Shown here: positions 10,897 to 21,735 of the stretch, piece after piece
Layout of the letters: the number at the start of each line of letters is the position of its first letter
Position numbering within the stretch: position 1 is the stretch's first letter
From: Oegoconia quadripuncta
Taxonomy: Eukaryota > Arthropoda > Insecta > Lepidoptera > Autostichidae
Reading direction: 5' to 3'
Assembly (NCBI GenBank): GCA_949316235.1
Contig: OX438751.1
Span: 20,832,801 to 20,896,800 of the forward strand
Length of the DNA stretch: 64,000 bases
The notes under the pieces: generated by a model
What the model was told of the DNA's origin: nothing
Databases searched by the model: none
What the model saw: only the letters and a program-made list of their open reading frames with translations
Program-made: the position numbers and the translations under genes

Positions 10897-12127
10897 GTCC
10901 AGGTGACCAACCATCATTATACGTCGTAATGTACGCATTACAGGTGAGGAGTACTTCTTCTTCCAACATCTTGTTTGAGACTGACACTGGCAAAGCAGCA
11001 CAACAGGAGCGATATAAATTGTGAAACAAGACTGAACAAGTTTCATCTTGTGCTTTTATTTAAACCAGTCCCCGTAGCATGACATCGTTTGTCGCGCGCG
11101 ACGTAGGAATGTATAGGCGCGATGAACGTTTATGTCATGAGAGATAATATTTATCCCGCTCATTCGCTTGGACAAAATATACAACTATCCCATTCTCACT
11201 CCTACGTCGCTGTCGTCCTACTACGCTGTCAATAGCTAACGCAAGCAGGTACATACTCGTTTTGATCGTGTGTCCGATGTCGCGAGACATGTATTGCGAT
11301 GCGACTTGTGCCCTAGTGCGGACGACGTTGTAGAGAATGAAAATGATGTCAAAACACGGGTCTACTCGAATTCTACAAGATTTAAAAAATATCAAAAGTG
11401 TTATCGTTAGATAACAATTGTATATAGTTTTGGTATTTTTATAATTTGTAAACTGATAGGAAAATTAAGAGAGGACTATTCTGAAGCTATTATTTTTGAA
11501 ACACTAATATAGAGGCAGGTACGGGACTCCAGAGTCGTGGCTTTTTTCTTTTACATTCATCAAAGCCATTACCAATGAACTATAATAGTTGCACTGTGAA
11601 TTTGTTTTAAAGTTTTTCTCAGACCCACGGTGTGGTTGCTTATTATTTTTTTATCTGACAACAAAATTACAAGATTTTATTTTATTTTTTATCAATGGCT
11701 GAAACTCAATAATAATAGTTATAGTATAATTTAATCTATTCTTATAGGAATATTTATTAATTTCATTATATAACGAAATCAATTAATTAATTATATGTGA
11801 GACTCAGGTTCGAATTGTGCTAAAATATTTAGTTGAATGGATGTGACATAATAGTATTAACATAAAGTATAATCTTAAAAGAAATGACAACCTTTCGAGT
11901 AACCAGAGTACCACATTTGGATCTAAGTCGAGCACAAAGAAAAAGTACAGCAAATGGCGGGACCGTTAGAGAAGAGCGGAATAACTGTTGCATTCCGGTT
12001 TCTATGGGGCTTGCGCTTGCGCTGCGTGATGAGCTTCGATTGTACTGAACGTAAGTTATCACGTTTAGACGGGAGGGCGAGTTTTTGGTTGGAAGTGTTG
12101 GTATTGAGTTTAAAATATTTGTTGTTG
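10897..12127. other. No gene recognised
   Basis: Moderately CpG-containing DNA from 11070 to 11350, then AT-rich. Open frames on the - strand (11395-11135, 12062-11829) have no recognisable domain. Confidence 0.4.
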
Positions 12128-12342
12128 TAATATTCCGATGATCACCATTCTATGTTTCACCCAGTATAATAATGGAGTAATATGAACATGAAAAAGAAGA
12201 AGAGGAATAATAAATTTGATATTTATTACGCAAGCTTTCATGATCTCTGTACAGTATGTATTGTACAGTATAGTACTCCATTATTATACTGGGTGAAAAT
12301 TATAGAAGTACCTATAGAATTGTGGTCATCGGAATATAACAT
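12128..12342. mobile_element. Hairpin MITE
   Basis: Inverted arms: 'atattccgatgatcaccatt' and 'cacccagtataataatggag' at the left pair with 'ctccattattatactgggtg' and 'tggtcatcggaatat' at the right. The spacer is about 90 bp. Confidence 0.75.
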
Positions 12343-12864
12343 CTATAAAGATATATCTACTATAAGTAAGGAAATACATACACTCGGCAAAACCACTTAC
12401 TTAGATTTTTTATGAAAACATTTTTACGTTTAACCGATTTTGAAGATGTCATTCGATTCGTCTTGGTCCCCAAAGTGTTATAAGATACTTTTTACATACA
12501 TAAGTTTCTTGGTTTTTAATACTTGAATTGTTTACTATTCACAACCACAGTGCTACATTGAAAAATTATATTAGTAGGTATACTCAGCTAAGCTAATAAT
12601 ATATTATTGTTGCAGACTGTATTCACACTAACTAATAATTAGAGAAGTAAGTGGGTCTAACAAAGCATCAGCACGCATACGAATTCCTCTAACACAATCC
12701 TCATAACTAGACCGAACTAAAGCCGTGTCGCAACACATTTCTCACAATAAATTGCAGCGATCTCAACAAAGCGCCCTGTCGACGCCGGCGCATGTGCGGA
12801 GCCACTCCACGACGGGAATATTCCCAACGGCCACCAATCAATTTTGTAATATTTTGCCCATAGA

Positions 12865-13018
12865 ATTTACTTAATAGTTTAAGTAAATAGATACACTTGT
12901 ATTCTATGTACATATATTAAGCCGGCGATTTATGCTTTATTAAATAATTTACTTAATACTATGAGTAAATAGATACACTTGTATTCGATGCACATAAATT
13001 AAGCCGGCGAGATATGCT
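12865..13018. repeat. Two-copy tandem repeat, 82-bp period
   Basis: Two imperfect direct copies offset by 82 bp: 'agatacacttgtattc' occurs at 12889 and 12971, and 'attaagccggcga' follows in each. Confidence 0.75.
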
Positions 13019-13335
13019 ATTGACTGCAACACTCATTGACATTGACTCGTCTGTTCTTAAAGGAAACTCCTATGACTTATGCTATGTAACATAACGTCAT
13101 ACAGAAGTTATGTATGTCACACCAGCATCTGCAATTGGATTCTTTTATCGCAACTTTTCCCGCTAAAGTTTTGTGCCCTGTGCCCTAGGAAATAGTGTAA
13201 CTTCTATTTTATTAGAATATTTATTATTGAATAAAAGCATACAATATATAAGTTTGCTACGTAAATAAATAAGATGGCGATAAACCAGAATTCTTATCAT
13301 TTACATATCGACCCTTGGAGCTACCGTTGTCAAAG

Positions 13336-13607
13336 GTTTATGGATTTTCACGGAACATGAAATAATACCATAACAACTTACAGTTTATTATTCCCAATGG
13401 CTACCACCAATCAGCGACCACGATGGTCAGTTGAGTTGAAATCTAAATATCGTGACCAATGGAAATAATCCGACATAACTGGTCAATATTTGAGTTTAGC
13501 TACAACCGCCACCAGTGGTGGCCAATTTAGTGGTGGCCGTTGGGAATAATCCTCTCCTACGTGTTACGATGTTACTTCATGTTTCGTGAAGATCCACCGA
13601 GCCTTTT
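13336..13607. mobile_element. MITE with imperfect ~70-bp inverted repeats
   Basis: Left arm has 'tggattttcacggaacatg' and 'attattcccaatggctacca'; the right arm has the inverted counterparts 'tggtggccgttgggaataat' and 'catgtttcgtgaagatcca'. A related fragment ('ttcccaacggccaccaatca') lies near 12820. Confidence 0.65.
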
Positions 13608-13799
13608 ACGTCAGTAGCTAGAAGGGACTACATGAAAGTGGTAAGTACATAATTATATAGATGTGGCTTCTGCTCTTTCGCCAACTTGTTGTAGTGCTTG
13701 AATGTCAAACTTCTATATTGGTACGTTTAGTAGTACTATTAGATATTCCGTGATATTGGTAAAGCGTAGGTTTAGGATTAATAAATATTGTTGAACATA

Positions 13800-13815
13800 C
13801 ACACACACACACACA
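13800..13815. repeat. (CA)n microsatellite
   Basis: Run of CA dinucleotides immediately upstream of a SINE A head. Confidence 0.8.
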
Positions 13816-13822
13816 GCTCCAT

Positions 13823-14055
13823 GACGACCGATTGGTGTAGCGGATAGTGACCCTGTCAGCGAAACCAACGGTTGAGGGTTCGAATCCCGCGACGGGTAAA
13901 TGTTTGTGTGATGAATATGAACATTTATTCCTGAGTCATGGATGTTTATATAAATATTTATGTATGTTTATCCGTTATCTAGTATCCATAGTACAAGCTT
14001 TGCTTAGTTTGGGACTAGATGATTGGTGTAAGTGTCCGAAATATTTATTTATTTT
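13823..14055 (+). repeat. SINE family A, full-length copy
   Basis: tRNA-like head (gacgaccgattggtgtagcg; 'gggttcgaatcccgcgac' B-box-like at about 13877), body 'aatgtttgtgtgatgaatat' and 'tatgtttatccgttatctag', tail 'gtttgggactagatgattgg' and an (ATTT)n 3' end. A SINE B copy begins directly at its end. Confidence 0.88.
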
Positions 14056-14255
14056 ATCTAGTTCCACACTAAGCAACTAGGCTTGTATTCTGGATACCAG
14101 ATGGTTGATAAACTACACAAATTATTTTTTTCGTAAATAAATACATATAAATGAAAATATCCACAACTCCAGTACATGTGTCCGCATTCGTCATACAAAC
14201 ATATGCCCCTAGCAGGATTCGAATCCACGACCTTTTAGAATGGCAATCAGGGTTT
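14056..14255 (-). repeat. SINE family B
   Basis: Inverted copy abutting the 3' end of SINE A. Tail block 'tctagttccacactaagcaa' at the left; head 'gcaggattcgaatccacgac' at the right, truncated before the A-box region. Confidence 0.8.
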
Positions 14256-14261
14256 CGAATT

Positions 14262-14392
14262 ACGTTATTCATTTTAGATTAGCAAAGTTAAGCAAACGTC
14301 TCGCGGGGTAAGTTCTTGAATGGGTGACCACTAGTATTATTTTCGTACTGTGATTCCGTGCATTGGGGGCACGTTAAATGTTAGGTCATGTC
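14262..14392 (+). repeat. 5S-rRNA-type SINE, head
   Basis: Contains 'agcaaagttaagcaaacgtc' and 'agttcttgaatgggtgacca', close to the internal promoter region of eukaryotic 5S rRNA, followed by the family's 'gggggcacgttaaatg' block. Confidence 0.7.
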
Positions 14393-14454
14393 TTTTTTAA
14401 TATGCTTTTATTCGCTTCACTTGTAACTAACTAACAACGTGATCAAATCTTGAC

Positions 14455-14690
14455 AGTTAATTTAAACTTACTGTTAATTGTCGTATCGAAATGAAACTTT
14501 GTATGTATATGTAGTTCTGATGACAATACCTTAATTTGGTATCTTGAAGCTGATCTGATGATGGAGCCAGGAGGTGGATGGTGAAACTCTCAGTGGCTAC
14601 TATTAAACCCCTTGAGTTTGCGCTCATATGATAAGTTTTCACGAGTCCAATTGATGGAGCTAGGAAATGGATGGTGGAAATGTAGCGTAT
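14455..14690. repeat. Dispersed repeat G
   Basis: Shares word order ('gatgacaata', 'gctgatctgatgatggagcc', repeated 'ggag..gg.tggtg' blocks) with segments at about 19480-19760 and 37090-37400. Divergent, no inverted termini found. Type unknown. Confidence 0.4.
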
Positions 14691-14728
14691 TTTTTTAGTT
14701 TTTTAAACTACGTATTTTATTTATAATG

Positions 14729-14893
14729 GTGTCGATTCGGATGTACACCATCTAAACTAAACTAAAACCAGTTTTGAAGTATTACTGTCTCTTTCTTCTT
14801 GGAACAGTACGATGCGACGGCACCACTCCAAAACTGGTTTTAGTTTAGTTTAGTTTAGTTTAGTTTAGTTGGTGTATATCCGAATCGACATTA
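14729..14893. mobile_element. Palindromic MITE 'GGTGTCGATTCGGATGT', copy 1 with expanded pentamer
   Basis: Terminal inverted repeats start 'ggtgtcgattcggatgtaca' and contain 'aaactaaaaccagtttt'. Interior is inverted relative to the other two copies. The right arm carries about seven tandem TTTAG units at 14838-14870, against one to three in other copies. Confidence 0.85.
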
Positions 14894-15058
14894 ATAAGTA
14901 AGTTACAATAGGGGCGGCTTGAAAGCACTGATTGATCGTTTAACACCAGTTACAAATCGACTTATTTGTCAAGAAACGATATAGTAGCAAACTACATCAT
15001 TCTTAGTTTTGACTGTTGGTTTGACTATCTGGATTGATAATCGTATCTCGGGGATTTT

Positions 15059-15285
15059 CTAAATACTCAATTTAGGGTTATTAGTCGCAGTCTGTGGTAT
15101 AGAACTAATAGCCAGTTCCTGCGCTGCTGTGTAGAGATAGTTCGTGTAAATGTCATAAAAACAAAGGAGGAGGCGTGAAAACAAACACAGAAAATAAACA
15201 CGACGTTTTCTATCTTCATTATTGTTCACATCCATTTCGTAATGCTGCGCTTGCGCTGGGCGTAACACCTGATGATTTGTGGCCA
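15059..15285 (-). other. Uncharacterised open frame flanking the mariner insertion
   Basis: From an ATG at 15285 a 75-codon frame runs MATNHQVLRPAQAQHYEMDV... to ...NNPKLSI and a stop. It is open from the insertion site of the mariner element. No domain recognised, and no splice sites checked out convincingly. It might be a TE gene fragment or chance. Confidence 0.25.
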
Positions 15286-15318
15286 TCGTGCGCCACTTGC
15301 TTTCTACTACCCTACATA

Positions 15319-17442
15319 TACAGGGCGTCCCAAAGTTATGGGACATGAAGGGGAAGTACCTTAAATATCGTAGATAGTGAATTTTGCTCAAAGAAGACTT
15401 TATGTTATTTTTAAAAGTTAGTAATTCTGCATTCATAGATTTTCTAAAAATTACTTGCTTCGGCTGGGAATCGAACCGACTTAAATGTGAAAAAAAAAAC
15501 ACCCTACTTTTATGATGCCAATCGAAAGAATAGCTAAAAAATAATAACTCTGCCTAAGTAACATAGTATTTTAAAAGAAAGGAACAACATAAAATGATTG
15601 AGTCAAATTTCAAGAAAGTTATTTATTGCCGACGACGTTCGAAAAGTAGCGATATTATCATTCCAAAGATAGCATTGATTATTCGTAAATAAGTACCCAC
15701 TTCATAAAATAGGTACTAACATAGTTTTCCTTATTATAAGTGCACGTGTAGATGAAATGATAAAACTTGTATTTCAATACGTCCTCTGTAAGCTAGACAG
15801 AAGGCAAATTAAAAACAAAAATAAATAATTTATAATTTGAAAATGGAACAGTTTATGACAGCGTTTGTTTGAATGCATACTTTTTAAGATATTTTAAAAA
15901 GAAGTGATATTTTTAAATGTTGTTCTTAAATTTGAAAATGGAACAGTATGTGCGAGCGTTTGTTTTTCGGATATTGATCTGTTTAGTCTCAATTCACTTA
16001 CACAAGTGTTATTGTGTTAATTTATTGCGAACATGGCATATCAAGTAAGTTTTGATCTAATGGAAGCATATTTTTTGAACGATAAAGATATCTCTAGAAG
16101 TTTGCGGTGGTATGGCGTAAAATATCCTGATAGACAAATACCGTCTCGTAAAGTTTTGAAAAGGCTTGTGAACAATTTGAAAACTCTGGGACGTTTCGAT
16201 AAACGCCCAAGAGAACCACAGCAAGAAAACCATACGATCAACGACGAAGAACTTGGTATTTTAATTTACTTTTCGGCTTTTCCGAAAGCATCGGTGAGAG
16301 AAGGAGAACATGAAATTGGAGTTTCAAAAAGTAAAATACACCGTGTATTAAAAAAACACGGTTTTAAGAGTTATGTTGAAGGACGATTGGTTCAAAAATT
16401 ACTTCCGGGCGATACAGAAAGGAGAAAAAATTTCTGTCTTGATATCCAGGCACGATTGCTCGAAGATCCAAATTTTTTGGATAATATTATTTGGACAGAC
16501 GAATCTAACTTTAGCAATAACGGTATGTATAACCGCAACAATAATCGTATTTGGTCTAAAGAAAATCCCCTACGAGTGACTGAAACTAATAACCAAGTGC
16601 GTTTTTCACTCAACTGTTGGTGCGGACTTTTAAAAAACCGGGTTTTCTTAATCCATTTTTACCAAGGAACCTTGAACACAGAAAAGTATTTAGGAATACT
16701 TCAAATTTTAAGGGATAAGATAAGAAACCATTCCGCGGCGGAGCAAGAAAACTTAATTTTCCAACAAGATGGAGCTCCGGCTCATAATAGTCGGAGAGCA
16801 GCAGATTTTCTAAATGAATGTTTTCCTACATGGATTGGTACAAATGGACCGATTAGATGGCCGGCCAGATCCCCGGACCTCACACCATTAGATTTCTTCT
16901 TTTGGGGATACGTGAAAGATATGCTATACAAAAAGCGATACGAGAACGTAGGCGAGTTGCAAACAGAATTGTGCCATATCACATCGAGTGTTCACCATAA
17001 AATGATTAGAAAATCAACAGGCAGCGGGCTCATTAAAAGATTGGCGATTTGCGTAAGACAAGAGGGAACACATTTTGAGCATTTAATTAATTAATTTACA
17101 AAAAAATACCTACTTAATTGACTACGGCAGTTTCATGTATGTTTTTTATTTGATTAAAATGATTAATTTCACGTTGTTCCTTTCTTTTAAAATACTATGT
17201 TACTTAGGCAGAGTTATTATTTTTTAGCTATTCTTTCGATTGGCATCATAAAAGTAGGGTGTTTTTTTTTTCACATTTGAGTCGGTTCGATTCCCAGCCG
17301 AAGCAAATAATTTTTAGAAAATCTATGAATGCAGAATTACTAACTTTTAAAAATAACATAAAGTCTTCTTTGAGCAAAATTCACTATCTACGATATTTAA
17401 GGTACTTCCCCTTCATGTCCCATAACTTTGGGACGCCCTGTA
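15319..17442 (+). mobile_element. Mariner-superfamily transposon, apparently intact
   Basis: 2124-bp element with ~270-bp terminal inverted repeats (15319-15588 and 17173-17442), nearly perfect, ending in TA/CAGGGCGTCC and flanked by TA (15317-15318; 17443-17444). It carries one uninterrupted transposase gene. Intact ORF plus near-identical repeats suggest recent activity. The repeats include a tRNA-like B-box (15467-15477 inverted, 17284-17294). An internally deleted copy is at 57189-58049. Confidence 0.92.
16033..17094 (+). CDS. Mariner/Tc1-superfamily transposase (DDD)
   Basis: 353-residue cut-and-paste transposase that would bind the flanking inverted repeats and move the element. The N-terminal part (about 1-115) is helix-rich with features of the DUF4817-like and HTH DNA-binding region seen in related insect proteins (GVSKSKIHRVLKKHG at 96-110). 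Catalytic residues: D156 in IIWTDESNF, D246 in FQQDGAPAH, D287 in SPDLTPLDFFFWG. About 40 residues separate the second and third, wider than the 34 of classical mariners, so it belongs to one of the longer-spacing groups. No stop or frameshift. The ATG at 16033 lies 11 bp after the in-frame TAA-containing leader and heads the longest open frame. The host is not known to use it; it is a selfish gene. Confidence 0.92.
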   Translation: MAYQVSFDLMEAYFLNDKDISRSLRWYGVKYPDRQIPSRKVLKRLVNNLKTLGRFDKRPREPQQENHTINDEELGILIYFSAFPKASVREGEHEIGVSKSKIHRVLKKHGFKSYVEGRLVQKLLPGDTERRKNFCLDIQARLLEDPNFLDNIIWTDESNFSNNGMYNRNNNRIWSKENPLRVTETNNQVRFSLNCWCGLLKNRVFLIHFYQGTLNTEKYLGILQILRDKIRNHSAAEQENLIFQQDGAPAHNSRRAADFLNECFPTWIGTNGPIRWPARSPDLTPLDFFFWGYVKDMLYKKRYENVGELQTELCHITSSVHHKMIRKSTGSGLIKRLAICVRQEGTHFEHLIN

Positions 17443-17444
17443 TA

Positions 17445-17954
17445 CTACCTACCATCTATAGTCACTGGCTGTGCAAATGTGTATGTTAGTTGTTGTATTA
17501 ACTCTAGTATAAAACCTAATGCCTATAAGTTTAACAATTAAGTCATCATTTAGGTAATAGGTAGGTCTCTTACCTTTTTGGGTTATTTATTGCAATAGCT
17601 TTCCGCCCGTGGGTGAACGTGGAATTGCTTTATCGCGGGCTTTTCAGGAAGAACACGATTTCCATATTAATCCTCGTTCATTTGTAGTTATAACACATTA
17701 GCAAAATATTTTTTTTGATTACAAACTTACATTTCAAACAAACAAACAATAAGAAGCATAACACAACGATAAATAAAAAAAGGGGGATACTACAATTTGG
17801 TGGCCTTAAGCGATCTCCTTCAGGCTACCTTTGGGTTAGGAAGCATTACGCACATGATATGTAGGAGCGTGCGCGGTAACTAATTTTAATAAAATAAATA
17901 AATCGCCCATATTTTACTAATTAAATAGAATAGTACGTAACTAAGCACACAGTT
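17445..17954. other. No gene recognised
   Basis: AT-rich spacer with no repeat I can assign. Confidence 0.4.
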
Positions 17955-18022
17955 CGACCTTATCTTCACTTAACATCAGGTGTGATGAGGTCAAGTACCA
18001 ACCCGTTGTGCATAAAAAAAAA
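17955..18022 (+). repeat. SINE family C, 3' end only
   Basis: 'cttcacttaacatcaggtg' to gtgcat(A)n. 5'-truncated. Confidence 0.8.
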
Positions 18023-18285
18023 ACAGTAATAAATTCGTGTATGGAACGAAACTCAGAAAATTAAACGAAATCATGAGATGGCAAATGAAAGAGGATAGAT
18101 AGAGGATAGATATATTCCGGATTAGTTAGGTATATTAGGTGAAATAGAAGGTATATTGTCATAGGAATTATTATCTAATTAATTTAATAACATGTGTACA
18201 ATATTTATAAACAATAATTATACAATAAAGGAATACTATACTACTTTCTCATAGGTAGTTTTTTTTTTTTCAAAGTCGTCATCGA

Positions 18286-18535
18286 ATAAATAATAATAAT
18301 AATAAATAATAAATATTTCGGACACTTACACCAATCATCTAGTCCCAAACTAAGCAAAGCTTGTACTATGGATACTAGATAATAGATAAACATACATAAA
18401 TATTTATATAAACATCCACGACTCAGGAATAAATGTTCATATTCATCACACAAACATTTACCCGTCGCGGGATTCGAACCCGCAACAGTTGGTTTTGCTG
18501 ATAGGGTCACTATCCACTACACCAATCGGTCGTCA
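18286..18535 (-). repeat. SINE family A, full-length inverted copy
   Basis: Head at the right (accaatcggtcgtc; B box 'gcgggattcgaacccgcaac' at about 18465), tail with (ATA)n at the left. It has inserted into a MITE-like segment related to 23499-23890. Confidence 0.88.
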
Positions 18536-18779
18536 GTAAAGTCGTCGGTAAAGAGTTACTTATGTCATTTGACGGTCCGTTTATAGCCTATTCAGCATAA
18601 TTACATAATTAAATTAAACTAATAAAGAAAACTTGGAGAAAATGTGAGTTCTAAATAAATTTCGCATGATAGAAATCCTGCGAATCCCGCCAGTCACATA
18701 TTAGCCCAGAGAAAAAACGGTAAAAAATTAGCTTAGCTAGACATATTTCAGAACCGACTTATATAATTGCTATCTTATA

Positions 18780-19130
18780 GAGGTATATTAGAGATGTAAT
18801 TTTGAATAATTAAGCCTAAAAAAACGAGCGCTTAGTCTAGATTTTTTTAGGAAACCTTATTTTTAATTTGTATCTTAATAGCAATAAATATCTAACTGAT
18901 ATTTAGTTAGATTGACTTTTGTTAAACACAGTTAACTTATTGATGGTAAAAACTAAGCATATTATAGTTAGCTGCTTAGGTTTTAGCTGAAAATGTCGTC
19001 GAGCTGCATTGCTAAGAAATAAAAATGAGAACTAATATTTTGTAACGATAATTCCCCTAAATGTTTTGAATTTAAAGAAATACTAATCAATTGAGCATTT
19101 TTTTAAAGAAACATATTTTTCAACTTTACC
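18780..19130 (+). repeat. Dispersed repeat F, copy 1
   Basis: Matches 38843-39490 in inverted orientation ('gagcgcttagtctag', 'taacgataattcccctaaatg', 'tgagcattttttt'). Type unknown. Confidence 0.65.
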
Positions 19131-19479
19131 TTATTTAGTTACTTGGTACTTGCGTTTCTTACAAATGCATTAATTAATTTTTAGCAATTGTTACTACATT
19201 CACAACACTTTATTAAATGTTTCAAGAAAATCACGGTTATTCGTTTTTCCGAGGTCAAACCGTATATTCTTTGGGCCATATCAACCTTAGAGAGCCGCGT
19301 GCATTTTTGAAAAAAAATAAAAAAATACCTATGCCAATAACTCCTATTTCACTTACATAATATACCCTATTTTTTTCCTTACGATGAAAATAAAACTCAG
19401 CGATATATATAACTTTGTACGGAACCCTCGGTGCGCGAGTTCAATTTATCCGGTATTTTACAAGCTTTTATTTAATTTA

Positions 19480-19760
19480 TTTCGTATGTATATGTGTGCT
19501 ATTTTACAAGTCAATTTAGGACCATTTCCTGTTTACCTACGGTTTCGTATACTCGTTCAGTTGTGATGACAATACATTTTTATGATAGACATGAACTGAT
19601 GCTGCAGCCAGGATCGTCTCCTCACGAGGGGAACTCCTTAGCGGACGGATACGAAATTTTGCATACACTGTCAGTTTTGATAGTTAAACATGATTTTCGC
19701 GATGGATGACCTAAATTCGCAGCTAGGATTGTCTCCATAAAAGGGATCTGCTCAATAAGG
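19480..19760. repeat. Dispersed repeat G, copy 2
   Basis: Diverged relative of 14455-14690 and 37090-37400 ('gatgacaatac', 'atgctgcagccaggatcgtc'). Confidence 0.35.
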
Positions 19761-19921
19761 GTATGGATCATAATGGAGTATTAAAAGTTTGTTTTCATAA
19801 ATATTTTTAATTAACATATTTTTTTAAATTAGCGTTTACATTGTAAACCTATGTACAATTCTCGACATTTGCAAACCTGTGTACCACAATCCACCACACG
19901 GATTCAGTGCGGATTTATGTT

Positions 19922-20084
19922 AGACTAGCTGTTGTTCACGTGGAATATTTCATCAAAATCGGTTCAGCAAAAAATTAACCTATATGTTAATCAAAATCCT
20001 AATCTGTCTACCAAATCTAAATCCGTCCAGCTGTTTAGGGGAGAAGAGGTAACAAACACACAAACTTTCGCATTTATAATTATT
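19922..20084 (-). mobile_element. Short Helitron-like repeat, fragment
   Basis: Inverted match to the 'ctaatattataaatgcgaaagtttgtgtg...aacggctg.acggatt' repeat also present at 28775 and 59095. I associate this with short non-autonomous lepidopteran Helitron-like elements; the assignment is from memory of the consensus. Confidence 0.5.
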
Positions 20085-20101
20085 AGTTGGGACTAGTTGG
20101 A

Positions 20102-20494
20102 TGAAAGAGACTGATGAAAGTAGAATGCATGTAGCAAAGATGAGAATGCTAAGATGGATGTGTGGTGCGACTAGAATGGATAAGATCAGGAATGAGTATA
20201 TCAGAGGAAGTCTAAAAGTGGCCCCAATAACAGAAAAGTTGAGGAGTAATAGGTTAGCATGATTTGGGCACATTATGAGGGGGATGAAAGGCACGTAACA
20301 AGACGAGTGTTAAGTATGATTGTGGAGGGATACAGAGGTAGAGGAAGACCAAAGAAGGTGTGGGTAGACTGCGTGAGGAATGATATGTATGTGAAAGGGG
20401 TGAGTACGGAGATGACGGCTGATAGAGGAGAGTGGAACAGGATGACATGTTGTGCCGACCCCACCTAGAGTGGGATAAGGGCAGGAAAATGATG
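20102..20494 (+). pseudogene. 5'-truncated RTE-like LINE insertion with 17-bp duplication
   Basis: C-terminal reverse-transcriptase sequence: MRMLRWMCGATRMDKIRNEY, then RLA-stop-FGHIMR, RGRGRPKKVWVDCVRNDM. A TGG-to-TGA stop and a one-base loss near 20280 break it. 3' end is gggcaggaaaatgatg. Perfect 17-bp direct repeats (agttgggactagttgga) at 20085-20101 and 20495-20511 define the insertion. Typical of RTE elements: severe 5' truncation and a short GATG-type tail. Confidence 0.8.
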
Positions 20495-20937
20495 AGTTGG
20501 GACTAGTTGGAACTACCCTCGCCGGTTTAATGTACAAATTCGTAATTGATGCAATTGTCCATAGCTATATAACTACATTGGTTCTCTCCTACCTATTACG
20601 TATAAACTAGTGTCTCGCGTTTCGTTAGCCGAGACATATCCGACGGCATTAGCATACTATGCGCACGAGCAAGACCGCCGGGCGCCCGCCCGCCAGCGCC
20701 GACAGATTTATTTATTCATGCTGTGCGACGAGTTATTCTAATATTGACTTTCCCTATTGATGGGTATTTTTAGAAAGAAATCCCCATTGGCGTTTCAAAT
20801 TTTTAAATACTTTAAAGTGAAAATCTGCACCAACAGTGTGAATTGCAATAGTTTTGCAACTAGTGAGTACATTTTGGATTTATGTTCCAAAAGACATCTA
20901 AATGAAATGATGCCACTAGACCTGCGTGGGCAGGTTG

Positions 20938-20987
20938 AACGCCAGTGTGAACAGGACCTAACCACTTAGGTCCTGTTCACACTGGCG
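20938..20987. repeat. Perfect inverted repeat
   Basis: 'acgccagtgtgaacaggacc' and its inverse 'ggtcctgttcacactggcgt' around a 10-bp spacer. Probably a remnant of a DNA transposon terminus folded on itself. Confidence 0.7.
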
Positions 20988-21255
20988 TCAGTGTTAAGGT
21001 AATGCTGATGCAGAGCCGTTCTGTTACACATGAAAATGCTCGAAACTATCAAACGACAACCAAAGTCTCTTATAGCATTATATTCGAACCACTACATAAC
21101 TCACAGTTTACCTACTTCTAATAGCAAGTCATTTGCTCTTGTTTACATGTCTATTTACATGTGTTGTGTTGTTTACAATAAAGCGTATTTAATTGATTGA
21201 ATAATTAACCACGTTAAGGTATTTTCAGGAAGCCTATAAGTGGATTATGAGTATG

Positions 21256-21606
21256 TACTGTCGTGACTGCCTTTATTCCGGAAGGGAATAAAGGGTAGCA
21301 TTACAGAGCAAGTTCAAGGAAGTGTTACGCCTCCTAACTGGGGAGGTTTAGGGGGCGTAACCAAAGAAAAGAGTAAAATAGCAGTTAGGTTCATTTAATT
21401 AAGACTACCTCCTACCAAGTTCACAAACAAAAGGACTGTATAAAAAGGATTATGTAAAATCGTAGCGTAGAGTGAAGCAGACACCCCCACATCCTTTATT
21501 CCGGAAGGGAATTAAGGGTAGCAGTACAGAGCAAGTTCAAGGAAGTGTTACGCCTCCTACCTGCTACGCTTTATTCCCTTCCGGAATAAAGGCAGTCACG
21601 ATAGTA
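21256..21606. mobile_element. MITE with 45-bp inverted repeats and internal duplication
   Basis: Termini 21256-21300 and 21562-21606 are inverted copies with two mismatches ('gactgcctttattccggaag'). A second, direct copy of the left-end region (about 70 bp, 'ggaagggaattaagggtagc...') lies at about 21491-21560. No coding capacity. Confidence 0.85.
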
Positions 21607-21710
21607 CCCATGTTAAAGAAATGTAAATTGTAGAGACGTTGCTTTTCTAAATAAAGAAAAATCCACTATAATTACCCGACATCCCCAAAAAGGAGGGTAA
21701 TGTTTTTCGA

Positions 21711-21735
21711 GTGTATGTATGTATGTATGTAGATT
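21711..21735. repeat. (GTAT)n microsatellite
   Basis: About five GTAT units inside a dispersed repeat that continues with 'cctaaacggctcgaccgatt'; the same pairing of sequences recurs, inverted, at 63350-63400. Confidence 0.7.

Larger units (their letters stand above)
18107..19380. mobile_element. Decayed inverted-repeat element, related to the MITE at 23499
   Basis: Left block 'ggtgaaatagaaggtat' (18138) and right block 'cctatgccaataactcctat' (19328) match the termini of 23499-23890, and the interior shares 'aatttcgcatgatag'. Interrupted by SINE A and probably by the dispersed repeat F (18780-19130). Boundaries approximate. Confidence 0.45.

Noticed and set aside
13823..13900. tRNA genes at SINE heads (also 5997, 18460, 24283, 49471, 51927, 55594)
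   Set aside because: B-box-like segments are present but no complete cloverleaf, and each is joined to a SINE body that recurs.
15059..15502. Repeated MFFFSHLSRFDSQPKQ peptide found four times
   Set aside because: It is the reading of the mariner inverted repeat, present at both ends of both copies.
19980..20537. Several - strand frames of 60-104 codons
   Set aside because: Complement of the LINE insertion at 20102-20494 and the Helitron-like repeat.
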